64,000 nucleotides of DNA, taken from contig NZ_JASXSI010000027.1 of NCBI RefSeq assembly GCF_030315685.1, positions 1 to 64,000 of the forward strand. The letters run 5' to 3'. Positions 42,782-50,500 of the stretch are shown here, in pieces. Made by a program: the position numbers and the translations under genes. The notes under the pieces were generated by a model. It saw only the letters and a program-made list of their open reading frames with translations, was not told the DNA's origin and did no database searches. The stretch comes from Gordonia sp. ABSL11-1 (GTDB lineage: Bacteria; Actinomycetota; Actinomycetes; Mycobacteriales; Mycobacteriaceae). The stretch's first letter is position 1. Every line of letters begins with the position of its first letter.

Positions 42782-42935
42782 CGGCGCAGCAGCGCCGGGT
42801 CGGTCTTCTCGCCCCAGAAGCGCTGGAGAGGCACCGGATCTCGGACTCCGCCTGGAGCGTCTCGATCTGTGCGGTGAGCGAGGCGATCGCGTCATCCTTG
42901 TCGTCGAGCCCGTCACGCGTCTGTGCACCGTTCAT
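42782..42935 (-). pseudogene. Short coiled-coil ORF remnant
   Basis: An ATG at 42935 overlapping the preceding stop (ATGA) reads MNGAQTRDGLDDKDDAIASL, continuing as a plausible coiled coil for about 12 more residues, after which the sequence turns arginine-rich and then becomes antisense of the SHOCT gene. Probably the start of a gene lost at its 3' end. Confidence 0.3.
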
Positions 42936-43201
42936 GACTCGAGCGCCGTGACGACGGTCCGCGCCTGATCGATCCATTCCCGCACTTGTCGGCCGTCCGT
43001 CGAGGTGGGGGCTGGGCCAGACAAAGCGTCATCGAGTAGCCGCCGCGTGAATCGCGGATCGGAACTCCTGATGGACTCGCAGATGCTGCGTTGCTGGGAC
43101 GGCTCATCCGTGCACTCTCGTAGCGTCGCATCGCGTATCGCGGTGTAGGCAGCTGGGCCCTCCGGCGGGAGGAAGGAGACGAGATGGCCATGGGCGCGCA
43201 C
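42932..43201 (-). CDS. Hypothetical protein, possibly decayed
   Basis: About 89 residues from a GTG at 43201; the frame extends to an ATG at 43360, but that part is antisense to another remnant. The sequence (AAYTAIRDATLRECTDEPSQ, later REWIDQARTVVTALES) reads as a soluble helical protein with two cysteines. Codon choice is less GC3-biased than in the neighbours, suggesting acquired or decaying DNA. Not recognised. Confidence 0.35.
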   Translation of the reverse strand: MRAHGHLVSFLPPEGPAAYTAIRDATLRECTDEPSQQRSICESIRSSDPRFTRRLLDDALSGPAPTSTDGRQVREWIDQARTVVTALES

Positions 43202-43310
43202 GGAACTCGAGTCGCTGACGATGCATCTCCCGGATGTCGGCGTCGTCGTCGACGGTGCGATCGAATCGGGCATCACGACCGCACGGAAGGTGCTGGCAGC
43301 ACTACGGTGA
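43149..43310 (+). pseudogene. 3' remnant resembling a flavin amine oxidase C-terminus
   Basis: Open frame ending at the stop 43308-43310 with TELESLTMHLPDVGVVVDGA followed by IESGITTARKVLAAL. The pattern (a dinucleotide-contact region, then DGAIESG and a closing helix) resembles the last 40 residues of FAD-dependent amine oxidases, where GA-x-x-SG is conserved. No upstream part of such a gene exists. It overlaps the minus-strand hypothetical ORF, so at most one is real. Confidence 0.3.
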
Positions 43311-43350
43311 GGCGGACCGGCGCCGACCGACGTACCGTGGTGGGTCAGCC

Positions 43351-43578
43351 ATGGAAGCACTCGACCGCACGACGAATCTGGTGATGCTGATCGTCATCAT
43401 CGCGCTCGGTGTGGCTGCGTCCGCCTGCGCCATCACTGCGGCCTACGTCTACCTGCGGTCGCATTCCGACCGCGATGCGGCCGCACGCGACCGTCTGGCA
43501 CGGCGGTGGCTGATCGCCACCGCCGTCCTGGGTTTCACGGTCATCGGACTACGGTTCGTGTGGTTCCTGATCGCGTGA
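43351..43578 (+). CDS. Small two-TM membrane protein
   Basis: 75 residues from the ATG at 43351. Two TM helices (VMLIVIIALGVAASACAITA and WLIATAVLGFTVIGLRFVWF) flank a charged loop (SHSDRDAAARDRLARR), so both ends are likely on the same side. No family recognised. Convergent with the next small gene. Confidence 0.6.
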   Translation: MEALDRTTNLVMLIVIIALGVAASACAITAAYVYLRSHSDRDAAARDRLARRWLIATAVLGFTVIGLRFVWFLIA

Positions 43579-43619
43579 CGGCCGGAGCCGATACGGCGGT
43601 CGAGCCATGCGGAACTCGA

Positions 43620-43829
43620 TCAGACGATCGTCTTGAGCTTCGCGGCGAACTCGACGAACTCGGGGTGGCGCGGAGCCCCGGGGCGCACAGCGTCGCGATC
43701 CGGCGCACCGACCTGATCGAACGCGTGGGAGACGAGCAGGTCGGCTTCCCGACTGCCGACGCGTGCATGTCCCGCCAGCGCGATCAGCAGCGTCGTGAGA
43801 CAGATACCGGCGACAAGTGCGACGAGCAT
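43620..43829 (-). CDS. Small secreted or membrane-anchored protein
   Basis: 69 residues from the ATG at 43829, preceded by a very strong ribosome-binding site (AGGAGGTGATC); an upstream ATG at 43871 in the same frame lacks one. The N-terminal MLVALVAGICLTTLLIALAG is a signal anchor; the remainder is hydrophilic with the ending FVEFAAKLKTIV. Function unknown. Confidence 0.55.
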   Translation of the reverse strand: MLVALVAGICLTTLLIALAGHARVGSREADLLVSHAFDQVGAPDRDAVRPGAPRHPEFVEFAAKLKTIV

Positions 43830-43930
43830 GGCGATCACCTCCTGGCATGTACGTCGCATCAGCCCGCGCATTCATTACCGATTCGGGCGGATCGTCGACC
43901 GTTCGACCGACACGTAGACCCCGAGATCGA

Positions 43931-45058
43931 TCAGACAGAGGCGTTGGCCAGATTCTCCAGGGTGGTCGTCGCGTCGATGTACTCCTGCACCCACCGCTCG
44001 ATGACCGCGGAGGATTTCTCGACCTTCTCGAACTGCCCGACCACCTGGCCGACAGGGTTGAACGCGACGTCGATGCTCTCGTCCGGATGCTTGTGGGTGG
44101 CCGCGACGGCCATCCCGGACACCATGTACTGCAACGGCATTCCGAGCGGTTCCGGATTGTCCGGGTTCTCCCACGCCTCGGTCCAGTCGTTGCGGAGCAT
44201 CCGGCACGGTTTGCCGGTGAACGATCGGCTCCGGACCGTGTCGCGGCTGCCCGCGTTGATGTAGGCGGCCTGCTGGATCGGCGTGTTCTCCGATTCCTCG
44301 ACCATCAGCCACTGCGAGCCGGTCCAGGCACCCTGGGTGCCGAGCGCCAGCGCGGCGGCGATCTGCTCACCGCTGCCGATGCCGCCGGCGGCAAGCACCG
44401 GTCGCGGCGCCACCGCCTTGACGACCTGCGGCCACAACACGATCGAGCCGACCTCGCCGCAGTGGCCGCCGCCTTCTCCGCCCTGCGCGACGATGATATC
44501 GACGTCGGCCTCGGCGTGCTTGAGCGCCTGCTTCGGCGACCCGCACAGCGCCGCCACCTTGCGACCGGACGCATGGATCTTCTCGATCATGTCGACGGGC
44601 GGGGTGCCCAGAGCGTTGGCGATCAGCTTGACCTTCGGGTGCTGCAGCGCGATCTCGACCTGCGGGGTCGCCGTCGCCTCGGTCCATCCGAGCAGCTGCA
44701 GCGAGTTGTCGTCGTTCTCGTTGAGCGGGACGCCGTGGTCGAGCAGGAGTTTGCGCCCGAAGTCGAGTGTCTCGGCCGGCACCATCGACTGGAGCATCGC
44801 GGTGAGCTCCTCGCCGGAGGAGTTGCTGTCCATCCCCTCGTACTTGTTGGGGATCACGATGTCGACACCGTAGGGGTGATCGCCGATGTGCTCGTCGATC
44901 CAGTTGAGCTCGATCTCCAGCTGCTCGGGAGTGAACCCGACCGCCCCGAGCACACCGAATCCACCCGCCTTGCTGACGGCGACCACGACGTCGCGGCAGT
45001 GTGTGAAGGCGAAGATCGGGAACTCGATGCCGAGATCGTCGCAGATCGGGGTGTGCAT
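43931..45058 (-). CDS. Nitronate monooxygenase-like flavin oxidoreductase
   Basis: 375 residues; an AAGGAG ribosome-binding site precedes the ATG. The FMN TIM barrel of the NPD/NMO family is seen in SKAGGFGVLGAVGFTPEQLE, QGGEGGGHCGEVGSIVLWPQ (with the catalytic-type histidine) and LAAGGIGSGEQIAAALALG. Length and the N-terminal MHTPICDDLGIEFPIFAF resemble the M. tuberculosis Rv1533 group rather than classical nitronate oxidases. The KstR-like box upstream suggests a place in sterol or lipid catabolism, but the substrate is unknown. Confidence 0.85.
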   Translation of the reverse strand: MHTPICDDLGIEFPIFAFTHCRDVVVAVSKAGGFGVLGAVGFTPEQLEIELNWIDEHIGDHPYGVDIVIPNKYEGMDSNSSGEELTAMLQSMVPAETLDFGRKLLLDHGVPLNENDDNSLQLLGWTEATATPQVEIALQHPKVKLIANALGTPPVDMIEKIHASGRKVAALCGSPKQALKHAEADVDIIVAQGGEGGGHCGEVGSIVLWPQVVKAVAPRPVLAAGGIGSGEQIAAALALGTQGAWTGSQWLMVEESENTPIQQAAYINAGSRDTVRSRSFTGKPCRMLRNDWTEAWENPDNPEPLGMPLQYMVSGMAVAATHKHPDESIDVAFNPVGQVVGQFEKVEKSSAVIERWVQEYIDATTTLENLANASV

Positions 45059-45087
45059 GGGAACTCCTTAGGCACCGGCAGGCAAAG

Positions 45088-45101
45088 TAGAACGTGTTCT
45101 C
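45088..45101. promoter_or_regulatory. KstR-like operator
   Basis: Contains the perfect palindrome AGAAC-GT-GTTCT (45089-45100) in the context T-AG-AAC-GT-GTT-CT, matching the KstR consensus TnnAACnnGTTnTA at all but the last position. It sits about 30-45 bases before the nitronate monooxygenase-like start, where a repressor would cover the promoter. Other lipid-responsive TetR proteins use similar sites. Confidence 0.55.
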
Positions 45102-45148
45102 ATTTTGATACTAGATCGTCGCCCCGGGAGCAACCCGCACCGGCGGAC

Positions 45149-45652
45149 ACCTCCGTCGCGATGAGCAACGGCGGTAGCACCGCGATGCGCTTGGCGATGC
45201 GCCATCCCGATCTCGTGCGCCGCCAGATCATCGCGTCGACGATGCACCGGCGCGACGGGATGCCCGACGGCTTCTGGGACGGTTTCGACGATGCCGACAT
45301 CTCACAGATGCCGGAGCCCTATCTGGCCGCCGACCGCGAGATCAACCCGGACGACCCCCACCACCAGCAACTGCTCTTCGACCTCGATGTCACCCAGATG
45401 CGCGACTTCACCGACTGGCCTGCCGGTGACCTCGCCGCCATGCACACCCCGACCCTGTTCGTCAGTGCCGACCGTGACGTCGTCCTTCCGGCCCATACCG
45501 TCGAGATGGCGAACCTCGCACCGGACGCGCGGGTGCTCATCGTGCCCGGGAACCACGGTGACTACCTCGGCGAGCGGTTGGCATGCGCCGGCGATCCGGC
45601 GACTCTGCGGCGGACGCTGCCGTGGTTGGTGGACTTCCTCGACCAACCGTAG
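45149..45652 (+). pseudogene. Alpha/beta hydrolase, 5'-truncated
   Basis: The frame starts effectively at the nucleophile elbow (SVAMSNGGSTAMRLAMRHPD; an ATG at 45161) and continues through the rest of an alpha/beta hydrolase: the acid-residue strand TPTLFVSADRDVVLP and the catalytic-histidine region VPGNHGDYLGER. The first five strands, including the oxyanion-hole region and the residue before the elbow, are absent, about 90-100 residues. Upstream DNA is the promoter of the nitronate monooxygenase-like gene. So a 3' fragment left by a deletion or rearrangement; it cannot fold as an active enzyme. Confidence 0.75.
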
Positions 45653-45681
45653 CGCCGCCTCACCTCCCCGCCCCCTGCCGG

Positions 45682-45732
45682 CGCAGACGTAGCGAAGATC
45701 GTCGCCTGGAGACGGTTTCCGCTACGTCTGCG
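45682..45732. terminator. Bidirectional hairpin terminator
   Basis: 13-base perfect arms CGCAGACGTAGCG (45682-45694) and CGCTACGTCTGCG (45720-45732) with a 25-base loop, between the ends of the convergent hydrolase fragment and acyl-CoA synthetase gene. A stem shared by both directions is expected at such a junction; there is no T-run. Confidence 0.65.
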
Positions 45733-45759
45733 GCCGGGGTGGGGTGGGGAGGGAAGGGT

Positions 45760-47451
45760 TCAGCCGATCAGGTCCTCGTACCGGTACTCGGAGTCGATCG
45801 GCTGACTTGCCTTGTGCGCCTCGGTCTCCCGCTGCTGGAGCTCGACCCGGCGGATCTTGCCCGAGATCGTCTTCGGCAGTTCGAAGAACTCGACGCGTCG
45901 GACCTTCAGGTACGGGGCCAGGTGATCGCGCGAGTACTCGAGGATCGCGCGGGCCGTCTCCTCGGTGGGCTCCCAGCCATTGGCCAGTGCCACATACGCT
46001 TTCGGGACGGCCAGTCGGGTGTCGTCGGGCTGTGGCACCACCGCGGCCTCGACGACGGCGGGATGCTCGATGAGCACGCTCTCGAGTTCGAACGGCGACA
46101 CCTTGTAGTCCGACGACTTGAACACGTCGTCGGTGCGCCCGATGTAGGTGATGTAACCGTCGGAATCCCGTTGTGCGACATCGCCGGTGTGGTAGTAGCC
46201 ACCCTCCATCACCCGATCGTTGCGTTCCGGATCGCCCAGGTAGCCGGTCATCAGGTTCACCGGCTGCCGGGCCAGATCCAGACAGATCTCGCCGTCGTCG
46301 GACTCCTCGCCGGTGATCGGGTCGACCAGCGCCACGGGCACTCCCGGCATCGGCCGTCCCATCGACCCCGCCTTCAGCGGCGCTCCCGGCGTGTTGCCGA
46401 TCTGCAGCGTGGTCTCGGTCTGACCGAATCCATCGCGGATCGTGAGACCCCAGGCCTTCTCGACCTGACGGATCACGTCCGGGTTCAGCGGCTCGCCGGC
46501 CCCGAGGAGCTCACGCATCCCCTCCGGACGCGTTCCCAGATCGGCCTGAATCAGCATGCGCCACACGGTCGGCGGAGCGCAGAAGGTGTTCACCCGCGCC
46601 CGACGCAGCTGATCCATCAACGCCGCGGCGTCGAATCGGCTGTAGTTGTAGACGAAGATCGTCGCCTCGGCGATCCACGGCGCGAAGAAGCAACTCCACG
46701 CATGCTTGGCCCACCCGGGCGAACTGATCGCCAGGTGCACGTCGCCCGGCGTCACCCCGATCCACGCCATGGTCGTGAAATGTCCCATCGCGTAACTGGT
46801 CTGCGAATGCTCGACGAGCTTGGGCCGGCTGGTGGTGCCGGACGTGAAGTAGATGAGCATCGGGTCGTCGACGTCGGTGTCGGCGGTGAACGGACCAGCC
46901 GATTCGCTGTCCGCCGACTCGGCGTACCGGCGCCATCCGTCCACGGATGCGCCGACCGCGATCCTCAGGTAGTCGCCGTCGACCGCGTCGAACTTGGTGC
47001 TGTCCGCGGCGTTGGCGATCACACAGCGCGCCGCGCCGCGCGCGACACGGTCCGACAGGTCGGCCGTGCCGAGGGCCGCTGTCGTCGGCATCACGATGGC
47101 ACCGAGCTTCAGCACCCCGAGCATCGCCTCCCACAACTCGACCTGATTGCCGAGCATGAGGATGACCCGGTCCCCTTTGCCGATGCCGAGCGAACGCAGC
47201 CAGGTCGCCACCCGATCCGACCGCTCGGCCATCTCGGCGAAGGAGACTTTCACCTCCGAACCGTCCTGCTCGGTGATCCACAACGCCGGACGATGGTTGT
47301 CGCGTGCGATCACGTCGAACCAGTCGATGGCCCAGTTGAACCGTCCGGACAGCTCGGGCCAGCGGAACTCGGCGACGGCGCGGTCGTAGTCGCCGACCAG
47401 CTCGATCATCTGATCCCGGACGGCGCGGTAGAGGTCGGTGTTGCTCGTCAT
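45760..47451 (-). CDS. Acyl-CoA synthetase (medium/short-chain ANL family)
   Basis: 563 residues from the ATG at 47451 (MTSNTDLYRAV); a further in-frame start 7 codons earlier lacks a ribosome-binding site. P-loop YFTSGTTSRPKLVEHS (about residue 215), GFGQTETTLQIGNTPG, TGDVAQRDSDGYITYIGR and the C-terminal lysine in ELPKTISGKIRRVEL. The N-terminal FNWAIDWFDVIARDNHRPAL is typical of acyl-CoA synthetase medium-chain and acetyl-CoA-synthetase-like members. It activates a fatty acid to acyl-CoA and starts 82 bases after the large carboxylase, whose substrate it may provide. Confidence 0.88.
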   Translation of the reverse strand: MTSNTDLYRAVRDQMIELVGDYDRAVAEFRWPELSGRFNWAIDWFDVIARDNHRPALWITEQDGSEVKVSFAEMAERSDRVATWLRSLGIGKGDRVILMLGNQVELWEAMLGVLKLGAIVMPTTAALGTADLSDRVARGAARCVIANAADSTKFDAVDGDYLRIAVGASVDGWRRYAESADSESAGPFTADTDVDDPMLIYFTSGTTSRPKLVEHSQTSYAMGHFTTMAWIGVTPGDVHLAISSPGWAKHAWSCFFAPWIAEATIFVYNYSRFDAAALMDQLRRARVNTFCAPPTVWRMLIQADLGTRPEGMRELLGAGEPLNPDVIRQVEKAWGLTIRDGFGQTETTLQIGNTPGAPLKAGSMGRPMPGVPVALVDPITGEESDDGEICLDLARQPVNLMTGYLGDPERNDRVMEGGYYHTGDVAQRDSDGYITYIGRTDDVFKSSDYKVSPFELESVLIEHPAVVEAAVVPQPDDTRLAVPKAYVALANGWEPTEETARAILEYSRDHLAPYLKVRRVEFFELPKTISGKIRRVELQQRETEAHKASQPIDSEYRYEDLIG

Positions 47452-47532
47452 GGGCACTATGATCCACGTCACGCCACGCGGTCGGCACCCCCCGAAGAGG
47501 GGGACGCGCGAGGTTGCTGCCCAGCCCGCCCC

Positions 47533-50500
47533 TTACGACGTCGTGGCGTGCGCGCTGCGGGGACCCCAGGCCGGCGACGACTCGATCGCGCCGATGATCC
47601 GCGGCCGCAGCTCGTCGGCCTGGATCACGGCGTCGACCGAACCGACCTCGACGGCCCGTCGGATGCTGTGCACAGCGTCGAACTCGGCCGCGATCTCGCT
47701 GATCTTCTCCGCCCGCACCGACTGCCGGGTGTCGGCGAGTTCCGCGTTGAGACTCGACCGGTCGGTGCCGGAGGCCTGCGCAACACTCGCCTCGAGCTCA
47801 CGGACCCGCGGATCCGCGCCGACACGCTTGGCGACCTCTCCGGCGAACACCACGGCCGCCGCGGGGGCGCCACCGAGGACCGAGGCGAACGAGCCGTCGA
47901 TCGCCAGCACCGTCATGTTCGGGTTCAGCGCCTTGGAGAACACCACGAACGCACCCCCGTGATATCGCGAGATCACGCAGAACACGATGGGGCCCTGGAA
48001 GTTCACGATCGCGCGCCCGATCTCGGCACCGTATTCCAGCTGCAGCTTGCGCATCGATTCCGGTGAGCCGTCGAATCCGGACAGGTTGGCCAGCACCACC
48101 AGCGGACGGTTGCCGCTCGCGACGTTGATCGCCCGTGCAGCCTTCTTCGACGACTGCGGGAACAGCGTGCCCGCGGTGTAGGTGTCCGGACCGTCGGTCG
48201 GGGTGTATCCGCGACGCTGAACCTCCCGCGACTCGATACCCAATAGGCACACCGGGATTCCGCCCATGTGGACGTCGCACACGACCGCGGTCTCCGCGTC
48301 GGCCATACCCGCCCACCGCTCGAGGACGGCGTGATCCTGATCGGCGACGGCACGGATGACGGTGCGGATGTCGAAGGGCTTCTTGCGATCCGGGTTGCTG
48401 GCCGACGAGAAGATCTGCCCGACGGTGGTGAAGTCGCTGCCCGCGAGGACGTGTGGGTAGTCGGAGATGTCGCGGTCCGACGGATCACTGGTCTCCGCAC
48501 GGCGCGGCGTCCGCTCACCCGGCACCACATAGGTGTGGTCGTAGTGCGACATCAGGAGATCCCGTGCCGCACCGAGGTTCGGCGCCCAGTACTGCGCCTG
48601 ACCGTTCGGGCCCATCACACGGTCGTAGCCACCGATACCGAAGTTGTCCTCGGCGGACACACCACCCGAGAAGTCCAGCGACTGCTTGCCGGTCAGCACC
48701 ATCGCGGAGTCCGGCGTCATCACCAGGACACCCTTGGTGTGCATCAGCATCGTCGACTCGGCGTTCCAGTAGGGCTGCGCACCGACGTTGATCCCGGCGA
48801 CGACGATGTTGATCTCGCCGCCCGCCTGGGTGAACTCGACGACCCGCTTCAGCGCCCGGGCGACCCAGTCCATGTTCTCGGTGCCCGAGTCCATCGAGAT
48901 GCGGGCGCCCGACGACAGCGCGTACCACTCGAGCGGAACCTGCATCTGCTCGGCGAGGTCGAGCGCCGCGATGACCCTGCTGCACTCCGGTTCCGACAGC
49001 GCACCAAGCGATTTGGTCGGATCACCGAGAAGCACGACGCGCGTCACGCCCTGCGGGTACTTCTCGGTGGGCGTCGTGACGACACCCGCGACCATCGCCG
49101 CACTGTTGTGACCCTTGGGACGGTCCACCCGGATCAGACGCTGCTCGGCGTCCAGATCGTATTCGGTGAACTCGCCCAGGAGATCGGCCAATTCGTACGG
49201 GTAGACGGTGTTGCGCTTCGCCGCGCGGAGCACCTTCTGGCGGTACTCGTCGACCGGCTCGATCGGATCGTCCGACGGCTCACCGACCTTCACGTCGAAT
49301 CCGCCGGTGGCGTTGACCGAGAACTGCACGGTCACCTTGGCCAGCTCGCCGGTCTCCCGATCGCGACTGCGGGCGATCAGCTGGACCTCTTCCAATCCGA
49401 CTCCCCGTGTGGTGCCACGGATGTGGTCGGCGATGGTGTCCAGGACGTCGGCATCGGCGTCGATCGGCGGCCACACATAGATGATGATGCGGTTGGTGCT
49501 CGACGGCCGGCGCGATCCGCGCTGCGCCCGACGGATCGAGTCGACGCACGACGCCAGGACCGCTTCGGCGGTCGGCAGTGTGAGCAGTCGTCCGTCCTGT
49601 TCACGCATCGCGGTGAGGTCACGCACCTGGGCGAACGCGATGAGACGTTCGTCGGAGGCGTTCTCCCTTGCGACACAACGGAACAGGTAGACCTCTTCGT
49701 CGTCGGCCGACGACAGTCGGGTGAGGTCGAACTTGCGGAGACGTTCCATCTGCATCCGCTGCGCGATGTACGGGTGCAGTCCGCGGATGAGCCGCTCCTC
49801 GGCCATACCGGTGGCCGACGGGCGGAACGTGACGTGATGATGCATCCGCGCGTCGCCGCTGCCGGCGACCGTGACGGTCACGCGATGCACCTGCGGGGGC
49901 AGCGCGCTGTTGGCGACGATCTCGTGCAGCGTGCCGGCGAGCACGTCGAACTCGTCCGGCTGCTGCTCCCAACTCAGGTAGATGTCAGCGTCGACGACGG
50001 ATGCGGTGTCGCGTGCCAGTTCGGCCAGTCCACCCATCGCGGCGGGCAGCGCCTCGAAGCCGACGGCGGCGGACACGAGGTTCAGGCCGTCGCGCTCGGC
50101 GGAGACGAATGTCGCGCCACCGGCCTGGTGCGTGCGCACCTCGGAGAGTCCCTTGTTGCCGTAGTAGCGACGGGTCAACACCTCGAGCATGACGGTGTTG
50201 TCCAGGTTGCCGCGGTCGATCCGCTGCCCGAGCAGACGCACGAGCGGCTCGGTGCTGCGGACCATGTCGTCGACGCGGTCGGTGCGGTCGGCGGCGTGCG
50301 GGTTCTCGTCGAGGTACCGCAGCTGCTTGCGCACGTTGTTGTAGACGCGTGCGCGGTCACGGCGTTGCAGCGGCTGGCCGTACCAGGCATAGACCACGCC
50401 GCGGGCGAGGTCGGCGATCGCCGGGAAGCGGACCTGTGTTGCTGCGACCAGACGGTCGAGGGCAGTGCCGACCGCCTCGCGCAGTTCGTCGCGCGGTGTG

